Source: Rikenellaceae bacterium (GTDB lineage: Bacteria; Bacteroidota; Bacteroidia; Bacteroidales; Rikenellaceae). Taken from it: a stretch of DNA of 34,381 nt. Positions 1 to 8,162 of this stretch are shown in pieces. The notes under the pieces were generated by a model. That model searched no databases. It worked only from the letters and a program-made list of their open reading frames with translations, and was not told the DNA's origin. A program made the position numbers and the translations under genes. Location of the stretch: assembly GCA_017935625.1 (NCBI GenBank), contig JAGBHC010000032.1, forward strand, positions 1 through 34,381, given 5' to 3'. Positions within the stretch are counted from its first letter, which is position 1, and the number at the start of each line of letters is the position of its first letter.

Positions 1-6
1 AGGAGT

Positions 7-37
7 GGACTGGGTGGACTGGGCGGACTGGGCGGAC
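7..37. repeat. 9-bp tandem repeat, about 3.4 copies
   Basis: Three units of GGACTGGG(T/C) followed by a partial GGAC, directly at the left edge of the window, so the array may continue outside. It lies beyond the terminator of the leftward gene at 141-770. No function can be assigned. Confidence 0.8.
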
Positions 38-44
38 GCAAACA

Positions 45-82
45 AAAAACCGGAGCGCCCTCGGATAAGGCACTCCGGTTTT
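45..82 (-). terminator. Rho-independent terminator of the 141-770 gene
   Basis: The arms AAAACCGGAG and CTCCGGTTTT form a 10-bp stem (45-55 with 73-82). Read on the minus strand the hairpin runs into a T tract (TTTTTTG). It lies about 58 bp past the stop of the leftward membrane-protein gene. Confidence 0.8.
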
Positions 83-140
83 CATTCTCCGGTTCCGGGA
101 GACGACCCGCGGGGCCGTTCGCGGAACATGTCGCGCGGGA

Positions 141-770
141 CTACTCCTCGCAATTCAGGTTGTCTTTCAACTGACCGTAAATCGACGCCTTGATGGCGAC
201 GCCCACCGTCGAGAAGAGTATGCCGAGCAGCAGAACCAGTAGCACGGCAAGGAATACGGATGCTTTGGCAGCCGGAATTACGATGATGGCAAGCAGCACA
301 TAGGCGCAGATGACGAAGACGAGATTGACGAAGAATATCGTCCACTTGCTTCCGTAAGTGACCTTGTTGCTGGCGGCCAGAGCCTGCAGCGGAGTGAATT
401 TCTTATCGAAAAGCAGCAGGATGGCAAGGCTCCACGAGAGACCCAGCACGAAAGCGGGAATCACCATAAAGAGCATCGCTCCGTAGATGCCCAGCATCAT
501 GAGGGCTTCGGTCAGCAGGAAGTCGCCCATGTACCTGCGCCACTTCGCCTGGAAGATGAAAGTGGGGTTCACCACATTCCCCTTGCTCATTTCGAGCGGC
601 AGGTTGGCCATGGCTATCGTGGTGCCTATGTTGATGTAGGGAATCCAGATTGTCAGCAGGTAAAGCAGGGCGCAGCCCAACAGCGACGGGGCGTTCTTGA
701 CTCCCATTTCCATCGCCTGGCGGAACGTGAGCCCGAAATCGAGTCTCTTCTTTTCTTGTAAAATCTCCAT
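141..770 (-). CDS. Small multi-pass inner-membrane protein, unknown function
   Basis: A 209-residue protein with a short charged N-terminus (MEILQEKKRLDFG) and about four or five hydrophobic segments, at roughly residues 28-50, 85-115, 120-140, 150-170 and 170-195. The last two are very rich in I, L, V and A. The overall look is that of DUF975-like or related Bacteroidetes integral membrane proteins with Trp/Pro-rich loops (TIWIPYINIG), but I do not recognise a specific family. The start is ATG at 770, preceded by an A/T-rich leader, with a consensus promoter about 65 bp upstream and a terminator downstream, so it is probably monocistronic. It diverges from the glycoside hydrolase at 1302. 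The frame is convincingly coding (Bacteroidetes-like composition and clear hydrophobic periodicity), but the function is open. Confidence 0.85.
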   Translation of the reverse strand: MEILQEKKRLDFGLTFRQAMEMGVKNAPSLLGCALLYLLTIWIPYINIGTTIAMANLPLEMSKGNVVNPTFIFQAKWRRYMGDFLLTEALMMLGIYGAMLFMVIPAFVLGLSWSLAILLLFDKKFTPLQALAASNKVTYGSKWTIFFVNLVFVICAYVLLAIIVIPAAKASVFLAVLLVLLLGILFSTVGVAIKASIYGQLKDNLNCEE

Positions 771-804
771 AATTTAAACAGGTTAATAGGTTAGAAATCG
801 GCGG

Positions 805-821
805 GTACGATTTTATCGTAC
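805..821. promoter_or_regulatory. Short hairpin in the 5' leader of the 141-770 gene
   Basis: GTACGAT and ATCGTAC form a perfect 7-bp inverted repeat around TTT, between the predicted start of transcription and the ATG at 770. It could be a leader hairpin or an operator half-site pair. The sequence gives no further evidence. Confidence 0.4.
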
Positions 822-833
822 GTTTATTCCCTA

Positions 834-864
834 CAAACTTAACCATAAAAAACGAAATATGCAA
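834..864 (-). promoter_or_regulatory. Bacteroidetes-type promoter for the 141-770 gene
   Basis: On the minus strand a TTG (864-862) is followed after 20 bp by TAAGTTTG (841-834), a full match to the TAnnTTTG -7 element. This predicts a leader of roughly 55-60 nt. Confidence 0.7.
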
Positions 865-1240
865 CAGAAGCGCGAATAAAACTTATCTGCCGCAAAATCT
901 GTCCGTTCGCTCCGGTTCCCGGCCCGAGTCCGGTCCGGCCGCGGACCCGCACGGCCATAACGTACGAATCCTCATGCAGCGCTCCGGCGGGGGGGCTTCG
1001 GCTGCGGAGGGGGCCCGCGCATGCCCCGGCGCAGAGACCCGAGGCACCGCCGTCGCCGGCCGGCGATTCGCACGGGAGACCTTCCCCGCCGCGGAGGCCG
1101 GCCGAACCCACGCTCTCCTCCTCCGCCTTTCGCGAACCGCAAGAACCGGTCTTTCAACGAATTATACCTATACACCCCCAAACCGGCCGTTCCGCCCGCC
1201 GGCAATTCGCACGGCCGGAGTACGATTATTTCCCCTCGCG
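865..1240. other. GC-rich intergenic stretch, no gene recognised
   Basis: This is the non-promoter part of the 531-bp divergent region between the membrane protein and the GH106-like/GH28 gene. It contains a 7-G run near 989-995 and CCGG-rich sequence. The open frames here are arginine/proline-rich artefacts of GC-rich DNA. No RNA gene, repeat or hairpin with a T tract was seen. Confidence 0.6.
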
Positions 1241-1271
1241 TTGGTCGTTTGCGGCTTTTTTGCTAACTTTG
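1241..1271 (+). promoter_or_regulatory. Promoter of the GH106-like/GH28 gene
   Basis: TTG (1241-1243), a 20-bp gap, then TAACTTTG (1264-1271), matching the Bacteroidetes TAnnTTTG -7 element. The predicted leader is about 24 nt and A-rich (caaactaac before the ATG), as usual for this phylum. Confidence 0.75.
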
Positions 1272-1301
1272 AACCAACTCTTACAAAAACGTCAAACTAA
1301 C

Positions 1302-4300
1302 ATGAAAAAACTACTGACAATCATTTCGTTCCTGATGATTTCGGGAATTTCGGGCACAGCGGCCCAGACCCGTTCCTGGGAAGGCATCCACCGCACGCCG
1401 CTCACCCAGGCCGAAGCGGAGTTTCAGACGCCGCCCGTCGAATTCGCCAGCCACGTCATCTGGGGCTGGGAGGGAGAGATGGACAAGAAGACCATCCAGA
1501 ACGACCTCGACTCCATGCGCAGCAAGGGATTCCGCGCGGTGATATTCGAAGCCGGCTACCGTCTTCCTTTCGAGTACCTCTCCGAAGGGTGGTTCAAGGC
1601 CATCCGCAACGGCGTGCTCGAAGCCAAGAAGCGCGGCATGAAGGTGTGGATTATCGACGAGGGCAAGTACCCCAGCGGTTTCGCAGGCGGCAAATTCACC
1701 AAAGAGCGCCCCGACCTGCGGATGCAGGCGCTGGTGGTATGCGACACGGTGCCCGTGGAGCGGGCCGAGGTCATCACCGACCGTGAAGTTCCCGCCGAGG
1801 TCATCAGCGCCGTCGCTGTCAGCCGCTCCGGCGCCCCGAACCGCACCGTGGAGATTGCCGACGGCAAATTCAGCTTCCACGCCGGACTCGACGCATGGGA
1901 CATCCTGCTGGTGCGCTCCGACTTCCGCACCGCCGTCACCCGGGCGGTGAACAACCCCTCCGGCGGCAAGGACGCCTCCAACTCGCTGGGCGACTACCTC
2001 AACCCCGTAGCCATCCGCCAGTTCATCGACTGGACCCACGAGCAGTACAAGAAATACCTGGGTGCCGAGCTGGGAACCACCGTGCTGGGCTTCCGCGGCG
2101 ACGAACCCGACTACGCCCACACCCCCTGGACCCCCCGCATCATCGAGGAGTTCGTGCGCATCAAGGGCTACGACCCCACCCCCTATCTGGCTTCGTTCTT
2201 CACCCGCACCCTCTCCACCGAAGAGCAGCGCGTGAAGGCCGACTACTGGGACGTCTGGTCGCAGCTGTTCGCCACCCACTTCTTCAAGCAGCAGGCCGAC
2301 TGGTGCGAGGAGAACGGCGTGGCGCACATCACCCACCTGAACAACGAGCACAACATGCCGGTGTGCGTGCGTGCCGAGGGCGACTTCTTCCGTAACCTGA
2401 GCAAGGTGCAGGTTCCGGGCGTGGACGCCATCTGGAACCAGATTTGGCCCGGCACCGTGAACGACTTCCCCAAGCTGGCCGGCTCCGTGGCGCATGTCTA
2501 CGGCAAACCGCGCGCATTCAGCGAGAGCTTCGCCGCCTACTACACCTCGCCCACCATTCCGCAGGCCAAATTCGTGGTGGACCACCAGATGGTGCGCGGC
2601 ATCAACTTCTTCGAGTTCATGTTCTGGCCCAGCGGCTCCAAGAGCGCCAACAGCTGGATGAGAGACCCCGGCATGAAGGGCCTCAACGAATACACCAACC
2701 GCGCCACCTACCTGCTCGCGCAGGGCGAACCGGGCGCACGCATCGCCATGTACTACCCCACCTCCTCCATCTGGCTGGGCAACCAGACCGTATTCAACGA
2801 CCTGACCCTTCTGACCCAGGAGCTGCTCAAGCAGCAGCGCGACTTCGACTACGTGAACGACGACGCCTTCACCGAAGCGCTCACCGTGGGTCCCGGCTAC
2901 CTGGCCAACCGCAGCGGCCAGCGATACAACACGCTCATTATCCCCTCGGCCGACGTGATTTCGCTCTCGGCCTGGAATAAAATCGAGGAGTTCGCAGCCC
3001 GCGGAGGCAAGGTGCTCTTCTGGGGCCGCAAGCCGACCATGCTGGCCGACAAGACCTTTACCCGGCCGCTGGCCGTGCCCGACATGCCGGCCGCCTACTA
3101 CGAGCCCTCGCTGAGCTGGAGCGCCACCGTAAGCGCCGCCATGCCCGCAGCCGAAATGGCCATCCTCAAGCCGCGTCCCCAGCAGCCGGCACGCCGCCCG
3201 CAGCAGGGCCAGCCCCAGGAGAAACCCGAGGCTCCGGCCACCGACTTCATCCGCTACACGCGCCGCGTCATGCCCGACGGCGACCTCTACTTCCTCTTCA
3301 ACGAGGGCGACAAGGAGTGCACCTTCACCGCCGACTTCGACAAGGTGGGCATCGTAAGGGAGTGGAACGCCTCGACCGGCGAAATCACCCCGCTGAAAGC
3401 CGAAGTCGAAGCGGACAAAAGCCGTCTGACCATGACGCTCGCCCCCTGGGAGAGTAAAATCATCACCATCGAGCGCAGCACCGCGGAGTACGACATCAAA
3501 GCCATGGGCGTCAAGGGCGACGGCACCGTAGAGACCGCCGCCATCCAGCGAGTCATCGACCACGCCTACCGCAACGGCGGCGGCACCGTGGTGATGCCCG
3601 CCGGCAACTACCTGAGCGGCGCGCTCTTCTTCCCGCGCGGCGTGAACCTGCGCATGGAGAAGGACGCCCTGCTCACCAGCACCGTCAATCGCGCCGACTT
3701 CCCCGTCATCACCACCCGTTTCGAGGGCATCGAACGCAAATGGTGCTGCGCCCTGCTCAACTTCGACAACTCGGAAGGCGTGCGCGTGAGCGGCGAGGGA
3801 ACCATCGACGGCAAGGGCGTCGAATGGGGCAAACTGCCGTTCGGCGGCACCGGACGTCCCCGCATGCTCTGCTTCACCAACTGCCCGGGCGGCGAGATTT
3901 CGGGACTCAAGATGATTAACCAGGCCTCGTGGTGCCTGCACGTACTCTACACCGACGGCTTCAAAATCGACGGCGTGGACATCCGGGCGCTGGAGTACAT
4001 CCCCAGCTCCGACGGCATCGACATCGACTCGTCGAGCGACGTGCTCATCACCGGCGTACGCATCGAGGCGCACGACGACTGCATCTCCATCAAGTCGGGC
4101 CGCGACACCGACGGACGCCGCGTGGCACGCCCCAGCGAGAACATCCTCATCGAGAAGTGCCACTTCGCCTACGGACACGGCGGTGTGGCCATGGGCAGCG
4201 AGATTTCCGGTTCAATCCGCAACGTCACCATCCGCAACTGTGTAATGGACAATGAGAACTGGAGCCCGCTGCGATTCAAGAGCCAGCCCAGCCGAGGCGG

Positions 4301-4748
4301 TGTCGTGGAGAACATCACCTTCGAGGACATCGACATCTCGGGCGCACGCAGCATCTTCGACATCAACATGGAGTGGCGCATGGTTCCGCCCCTCTATCCC
4401 GCCGCCGACCCGCTGACCCGCCTGCGCAACATCCGTTTCCGCAACATCCGGGGCGAAGCCAAGAGCGTGGGCACGATGTACGGATTCAAGGATGCGCCGT
4501 TCGGTCCCGACTCGTTCCACTTCGAGAACTGCAACATCAAGGCCGAACGCGGTCTGAGCATCGCCAACGTAGAGGGTGTGAACTTCGAGGGTCTGAATCT
4601 CGAAGTCTCCGCCGGCGAGAAGATTTTCGAACGCCCCGAAGTGGTGGGCGAACGCGCCGAGGGCCGTCGCAACGGCCAGCCCCGCGCCCCTCAGGGTCCG
4701 GGTCCCGACCCCACCCGCGAAGTGAAACATACGCTGGATAAGAAATAG
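1302..4748 (+). CDS. Secreted bimodular glycosidase: GH106-like rhamnosidase module + GH28 polygalacturonase-type module
   Basis: An 1148-residue exported protein; the ATG at 1302 gives a standard signal peptide (MKKLLTIISFLMISG..., ending near TAAQ). The open frame extends 14 codons upstream, but those residues do not look like an export signal. Residues about 25-700 resemble GH106-type (beta/alpha)8 rhamnosidases: IWGWEGEMDKKTI, IIDEGKYPSGFAGG, RGDEPDY (E268) and FSESFAAY (E408), the last two being candidate catalytic acids. A proline/glutamine-rich linker lies near 620-645 and a small beta-domain near 650-725. Residues 729-1125 form a GH28 right-handed beta-helix with SDGIDID (D904, D907), HDDC (D925, D926), GHGG (H959) and RFK (R991, K993), all classical GH28 active-site motifs. 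The protein likely acts in the periplasm or outside on pectic oligosaccharides. Alternating removal of Rha and GalA from rhamnogalacturonan is an inference from the fusion. It is monocistronic, with its own promoter and terminator. Confidence 0.85.
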   Translation: MKKLLTIISFLMISGISGTAAQTRSWEGIHRTPLTQAEAEFQTPPVEFASHVIWGWEGEMDKKTIQNDLDSMRSKGFRAVIFEAGYRLPFEYLSEGWFKAIRNGVLEAKKRGMKVWIIDEGKYPSGFAGGKFTKERPDLRMQALVVCDTVPVERAEVITDREVPAEVISAVAVSRSGAPNRTVEIADGKFSFHAGLDAWDILLVRSDFRTAVTRAVNNPSGGKDASNSLGDYLNPVAIRQFIDWTHEQYKKYLGAELGTTVLGFRGDEPDYAHTPWTPRIIEEFVRIKGYDPTPYLASFFTRTLSTEEQRVKADYWDVWSQLFATHFFKQQADWCEENGVAHITHLNNEHNMPVCVRAEGDFFRNLSKVQVPGVDAIWNQIWPGTVNDFPKLAGSVAHVYGKPRAFSESFAAYYTSPTIPQAKFVVDHQMVRGINFFEFMFWPSGSKSANSWMRDPGMKGLNEYTNRATYLLAQGEPGARIAMYYPTSSIWLGNQTVFNDLTLLTQELLKQQRDFDYVNDDAFTEALTVGPGYLANRSGQRYNTLIIPSADVISLSAWNKIEEFAARGGKVLFWGRKPTMLADKTFTRPLAVPDMPAAYYEPSLSWSATVSAAMPAAEMAILKPRPQQPARRPQQGQPQEKPEAPATDFIRYTRRVMPDGDLYFLFNEGDKECTFTADFDKVGIVREWNASTGEITPLKAEVEADKSRLTMTLAPWESKIITIERSTAEYDIKAMGVKGDGTVETAAIQRVIDHAYRNGGGTVVMPAGNYLSGALFFPRGVNLRMEKDALLTSTVNRADFPVITTRFEGIERKWCCALLNFDNSEGVRVSGEGTIDGKGVEWGKLPFGGTGRPRMLCFTNCPGGEISGLKMINQASWCLHVLYTDGFKIDGVDIRALEYIPSSDGIDIDSSSDVLITGVRIEAHDDCISIKSGRDTDGRRVARPSENILIEKCHFAYGHGGVAMGSEISGSIRNVTIRNCVMDNENWSPLRFKSQPSRGGVVENITFEDIDISGARSIFDINMEWRMVPPLYPAADPLTRLRNIRFRNIRGEAKSVGTMYGFKDAPFGPDSFHFENCNIKAERGLSIANVEGVNFEGLNLEVSAGEKIFERPEVVGERAEGRRNGQPRAPQGPGPDPTREVKHTLDKK

Positions 4749-4798
4749 CACGGCTCCTCTTCCGCAGGGCTGCCCCGCAGAAGAGACCGACCGAAACC

Positions 4799-4838
4799 CG
4801 AAAAGGGCTGTCCGACAGATGCCGGGCAGCCCTTTTCG
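4799..4838 (+). terminator. Terminator of the GH106-like/GH28 gene
   Basis: CGAAAAGGGCTGTCC (4799-4813) pairs with GGGCAGCCCTTTTCG (4824-4838) over 15 bp with one G-T wobble, ending in TTTT. It belongs to a recurring terminator type in this window with the core GGCTGNCCG. Confidence 0.8.
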
Positions 4839-5022
4839 CACTCTTCCACCCGCCCCTTTCCGGGAGATTCGTTCCCGCCTTCCCCAATCCCCCAACCTCA
4901 GACAATCTCCTTTTTCAATTATCCGGCCGCCCCTATTCCGCACACCGACAGGAAAAACACTCCCAGCCGGAAAAGCGTCCCGGCCCTGTCCCCTCGCCCC
5001 AGCTCGGTCCGCAGCCAGGCAT

Positions 5023-5057
5023 AAAACAAGGGACCCGAGCTTCACAGTTCGGGTCCC
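5023..5057 (-). terminator. Leftward intrinsic terminator of the candidate ncRNA
   Basis: GGGACCCGA (5030-5038) pairs perfectly with TCGGGTCCC (5049-5057). On the minus strand the stem is followed by TTGTTTT, while on the plus strand no T tract follows, so it serves a leftward transcript. Confidence 0.65.
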
Positions 5058-5286
5058 CCCACCTTTAAACAATCAAACTATAATGAAACTAAAGAGTTTC
5101 CGCTTTTCACCGAAAGCCGTCGGGTACGCAGACGCCGAAAAGCGTCCGGTTCCCGCAACGGGTCGGACGGTCAGTTCCGCGGCCCGCGACCCAAGCCGCA
5201 AGCCTTTCGAATGACACTCGACGAACCTATCCAACCCTCTCTCCGGTCTGCGACGGAGTCGTTTCCGTGCCTCCAACCGGCTCTCT
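5023..5286 (-). ncRNA. Candidate structured non-coding RNA, about 260 nt
   Basis: A consensus promoter (5293-5323, minus) fires into a stretch ending in a T-tailed terminator hairpin (5023-5057). On the minus strand I find no ATG between the two, so a normal coding transcript is unlikely. Several local hairpins are visible on that strand: ACGGA/TCCGT nested in CCGGT/ACCGG near the 5' end, CCCG-TTG-CGGG, GACGC/GCGTC, a longer CGCTTTTC/GAAAAGCG pairing, and GAAACT-CTTT-AGTTTC (5085-5100). I see no hallmarks of tmRNA, SRP RNA or RNase P RNA. A 6S-like RNA (Rfam Bacteroidales-1) is one possibility that I cannot confirm. The 5' end is placed about 7 nt past the -7 element. Confidence 0.45.
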
Positions 5287-5292
5287 GTTATA

Positions 5293-5323
5293 CAAATATA
5301 CACAGAAATTTATTTTCCCCAAA
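5293..5323 (-). promoter_or_regulatory. Leftward promoter of the candidate ncRNA
   Basis: On the minus strand TTTG (5323-5320), a 19-bp gap, then TATATTTG (5300-5293): a full Bacteroidetes sigma-ABfr type match. The nearest downstream leftward feature is the terminator at 5023-5057, not a gene. Confidence 0.6.
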
Positions 5324-5509
5324 TAATTCGTTCGAAAAAAATCGTCCCGAACCCCGGAACGGGCGGTCGTTTTTCCGGGTTTTCGACAAAAAAACCGGGT
5401 CTGACGGCGCTGGAACCCGAATTCGGGGAAAGAGACGAAGATGCAAATTTTTTCTATTTTTTTGCGACCCGGGAAAAGGGCGGGCCCGTTTTTCCCATGA
5501 ATATGCGAC

Positions 5510-5540
5510 GAAGGCCGCACCCCACGAGGGTGCGGCCTTC
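5510..5540 (-). terminator. Hairpin terminator behind the lyase-GH88-GH154 operon
   Basis: GAAGGCCGCACCC (5510-5522) and GGGTGCGGCCTTC (5528-5540) form a perfect 13-bp stem with a 5-nt loop, 53 bp past the stop of the last operon gene. There is no strong T tract on the minus strand, so termination efficiency is uncertain. Confidence 0.6.
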
Positions 5541-5592
5541 GCGAAGAGGAGGACCGGAAATTCCGTCCCGGCCCGTCTTTCCGGCGAGCCGG

Positions 5593-6855
5593 CTACCGGC
5601 GCTTTTCGAGCGAGGTGTCCTTCGGGAATTCGGCACCGCTCCAGGCCTTCTTCGCCGTCCAGTCCTGCGGGGCATCCGTCCAGAACGGGTCGTCGGCCGG
5701 CAGACCCAACGGGAGGAAAACCAGCGAGGTGAGATAGACGCTGCCGTTGTTGGTGTAACCGTCGGTGATGCCGGGCTGGTGTCCGGCGAAACCGAGCGTG
5801 AGGAAACCCGCCTCGTTGAAGTTGCCCTCCACGGAGAACATCCGCTTCATGACCGCAGTCAGGGCTGCCCGCACCTGTCCGCCGGGCAGTGCCGCAGGCA
5901 GCTGACGGCGCCAGGCCAGCTGGGCCAGCGGCTGGAAGGCGGCCATGCGATAGGTTATCGAGCGTCCCACGGCCGGGAAGGTTCCCTCCGGCGAGATGAA
6001 CCGCTCCAGAATCTCGGCATAGCGCTGCATGCGGAGCAGCGCACGGGGGCCCCACCCGGGCTCGATGCGCCACGCCTTGCGGGCCACCAGCTCCTCGATG
6101 ATATCGAGATACATGGGCTGGATGACATAGGCGTTATAGTAGTCCTGCGCATAGTTGGGGCCGTCGGAGTAGAGGCCGTCGCCCACGTACCACTCCTCGA
6201 CCTTGCGCACGCCGATGTAGATGCGCAGCGCATCGTACTCGGCTCCCACCTGCATGAGAAAAGTCTCCACCGTGGCTCCGAACATCAGCCAGTTGGAGTA
6301 CGGCGGATTGATGCAGCGCAGTCCCTGGAAGCAGGCGATGTAGCGCTGCTTGGTCACCTCGTCCAGCGGCTCCCAGAAGGTCTTCGGGGCCCGCATGAAG
6401 CTCTCGGCGATGTAGGCGGCATCGACCAGCGCCTGGTCGTGGCCCTTCCACAACAGATAGTCGGGGCTCTCGGGGTCCACGGCGTTGGCATAGCTCTTGA
6501 GCGCCCACTCCCGCAGCTGGCTGCGCATGGCGCTCTCGGGGGTGTCGTCGTCGGGCAGGGCCAGCCACGGCGCGATGCCTGCCATCAGACGTCCGAACGC
6601 CTCCATGTAGGTCACCTTCTCCGTGCGGCCGTCCCAGCGGGGGCTCACTTCGGGAATCATGTTCTTCTGCAATTCGCCGCGGCTCATGTTCGAAAGCAGC
6701 GGGGCCGCGATGCGGTAGGCCAGGCCGGCCCAATAGTCACGGTCGCTCTCCTCGGCAACGGCAGCGGTCCGGCCGCGTTTGCCCGCCGCATCGTTCGCCG
6801 ACGCACACAACAAGGTCGCCGACGCCAGCACGATTGTCAAAATCAGTCTTTTCAT
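5593..6855 (-). CDS. DUF2264 family protein, GH154-type (putative exo-uronidase)
   Basis: A 420-residue exported protein with a signal peptide (MKRLILTIVLASATLLCASA). The body matches DUF2264 proteins, an (alpha/alpha)6-barrel family that I recall as CAZy GH154, in which beta-glucuronidase activity has been reported; the activity here is inferred. Features visible include DRDYWAGLAYRIAAPLL near residue 38, KGHDQALVDAAYIAESF around 136-152, PPYSNWLMFGA, YVGDGLYSDGPNYAQDYYN around 220-238 (an acidic, Tyr/Asn-rich stretch typical of active sites in this fold) and GFLTLGFAGHQPGITDGY near the C-terminus. It is the third gene of a leftward operon, 45 bp behind the GH88 gene, so it probably acts on a product of the lyase/GH88 pair, for example removing a glucuronate cap. 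ATG at 6855 is the natural start. Confidence 0.8.
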   Translation of the reverse strand: MKRLILTIVLASATLLCASANDAAGKRGRTAAVAEESDRDYWAGLAYRIAAPLLSNMSRGELQKNMIPEVSPRWDGRTEKVTYMEAFGRLMAGIAPWLALPDDDTPESAMRSQLREWALKSYANAVDPESPDYLLWKGHDQALVDAAYIAESFMRAPKTFWEPLDEVTKQRYIACFQGLRCINPPYSNWLMFGATVETFLMQVGAEYDALRIYIGVRKVEEWYVGDGLYSDGPNYAQDYYNAYVIQPMYLDIIEELVARKAWRIEPGWGPRALLRMQRYAEILERFISPEGTFPAVGRSITYRMAAFQPLAQLAWRRQLPAALPGGQVRAALTAVMKRMFSVEGNFNEAGFLTLGFAGHQPGITDGYTNNGSVYLTSLVFLPLGLPADDPFWTDAPQDWTAKKAWSGAEFPKDTSLEKRR

Positions 6856-6900
6856 ATCTTCTCTTTTTTTTCGATTCGGTAAACTTTTCTCGTGAAAATC

Positions 6901-8100
6901 CTACTTCGTCTTTTCGAGATAGCGCATCAGCGCCTCCACGAAATAATAGTCGGCATAGGAGAGGGGCACGTCGATTTCGGTGCCTTTGGGGTGGTTGCCC
7001 ACGCCGTGCTTGAGCAGGAAGTTGCAGTTCTCGCCCTCGCCGGCCAGGTAGTCGGGCGAGCAGAGCGCCTCTATCTGCCGTTCGGCCACGGCCATGTATT
7101 CGTCACGAAGCGGCTCCTGCACATAGTCGCTCAGCTCGAGCAGAGCCGAGCAGATGATGGCACCCGCCGAGACGTCGCGCAGGGCATCGGGAATGTCCGG
7201 CGCATCGAAATCCCAGTAGGGAATCTTGTCCTCCGGCAGGTTCTTGTGGTCGAGCAGGAAGCGGGCGATGTGCTTCGCCTGCTCCAGATAGCGTGCGTCG
7301 TGCGTGAAGCGGTACATCATGGTGTAGCCGTAGAGTCCCCAGGCCTGACCGCGGGCCCAGGCCGATTCGTCGCTGTAACCCTGCGAGGTCTGGCGCACCT
7401 CCACGCCTCCCGTCACCGTGTCGTAGGAGACCACGTGGTAGCTGCTGAAGTCGGGACGGAAGTGATTCTTCATCGTCGCGTCGGCATGGCTCACGGCTAT
7501 CTCGCGGAAACGCTCCTCGCCGAAGCGGTCGGCGCTCCACATGAGCATCTCCAGATTCATCATGTTATCGATAATCACCGCATAGTTCCACGGGCTCCAC
7601 GAGTGGGTGTCCCACGACCGGATGGTGCGCGTAACCGGGTTGAACCGCGTGCAGAGCGAGTTGGAGGCGGTGCGAATCACATCGAGATAGGCCTCGTTGC
7701 CCGTCACCCGCCAGCCGTTGCCGAAGCTGCAAAAAATCATGAACCCCACGTCGTGGTTGTCGGTGGTGTACTGCTGGTCCTCGACCCGCGAGGTGTACTC
7801 CTCGGCGTAGCGGCGCAGCTCCTCGTCCGAGCTGTACTCGTAGAGGTACCACAGCTCCCCGGGGAAAAAGCCGCTTACCCATCCGGCGCTGCTCGTCTCC
7901 TCGAGTTTGCCGTCGCGGATGCTCTTGGGCAGACGTCCCGGCCGGTCGATGAGACTTTCGGCCATGCGGCGTCCCTGTTCCACGGCGAAATCGAGCGTCT
8001 GCTGCGCCCGGGCACGCAACGCTTCGCGGCGCTCCCGCTCCGGATTGCCGCATGCTCCGACCAGCAGAGCCGCCATCATCAGAAAAACGATTTTCTTCAT
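6901..8100 (-). CDS. GH88 unsaturated glucuronyl hydrolase, lipoprotein
   Basis: A 399-residue lipoprotein with lipobox LLVGACG (Cys18) after MKKIVFLMMA. ATG at 8100 is preferred; the frame can be opened two codons earlier at a TTG. The (alpha/alpha)6-barrel shows the GH88 signatures GWVSGFFPGELWYLYEYS (residues 73-90), DNHDVGF with D117 (equivalent to Asp88 of Bacillus UGL) and IIDNMMNL with D178 (equivalent to Asp149), plus ESAWARGQAWGLYGY and a C-terminal SYADYYFVEAL. The family hydrolyses the 4,5-unsaturated uronic acid left at the non-reducing end by polysaccharide lyases. It sits between a BNR_4 lyase-like gene (62 bp upstream) and a GH154-type gene (45 bp downstream), so it should take the lyase product. 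The length is normal for the family. Confidence 0.92.
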   Translation of the reverse strand: MKKIVFLMMAALLVGACGNPERERREALRARAQQTLDFAVEQGRRMAESLIDRPGRLPKSIRDGKLEETSSAGWVSGFFPGELWYLYEYSSDEELRRYAEEYTSRVEDQQYTTDNHDVGFMIFCSFGNGWRVTGNEAYLDVIRTASNSLCTRFNPVTRTIRSWDTHSWSPWNYAVIIDNMMNLEMLMWSADRFGEERFREIAVSHADATMKNHFRPDFSSYHVVSYDTVTGGVEVRQTSQGYSDESAWARGQAWGLYGYTMMYRFTHDARYLEQAKHIARFLLDHKNLPEDKIPYWDFDAPDIPDALRDVSAGAIICSALLELSDYVQEPLRDEYMAVAERQIEALCSPDYLAGEGENCNFLLKHGVGNHPKGTEIDVPLSYADYYFVEALMRYLEKTK

Positions 8101-8162
8101 AAACAAATAGGATTTAAAATTAGGTTATCTCTTCTCATTCTCTCTCTCCGCATCCTGTCCGA

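Larger units (their letters stand above)
4749..5592. other. 844-bp intergenic region
   Basis: It holds the terminator of the upstream glycosidase (4799-4838), a candidate leftward ncRNA unit with promoter and terminator (5023-5323), an AT-rich block with homopolymer runs at 5300-5475, and a perfect hairpin at 5510-5540 behind the leftward GH154-type gene. A 43-codon frame starting ATG AAA CTA at 5082 has an A-rich leader but no recognisable product. No convincing protein gene was seen. Confidence 0.6.

Noticed and set aside
1311-4178. 955-codon antisense open frame opposite the GH106-like/GH28 gene
   Set aside because: It is in phase with the third codon positions of a well-supported enzyme gene and has Val/Gly/His/Ala-rich, non-protein-like composition. 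It is a GC-bias artefact.
5082-5213. 43-codon frame with A-rich leader starting ATG AAA CTA
   Set aside because: The translated product has no signal peptide, membrane segment or known motif. Its first bases overlap a hairpin of the proposed leftward ncRNA.
5205-5215. TTCGAAT as part of a tRNA T-loop
   Set aside because: No flanking cloverleaf or acceptor stem could be drawn; no tRNA was found anywhere in the window.
5497-6882. 461-codon plus-strand frame opposite the GH154-type gene
   Set aside because: It overlaps a recognised family on the other strand and has no recognisable domain.
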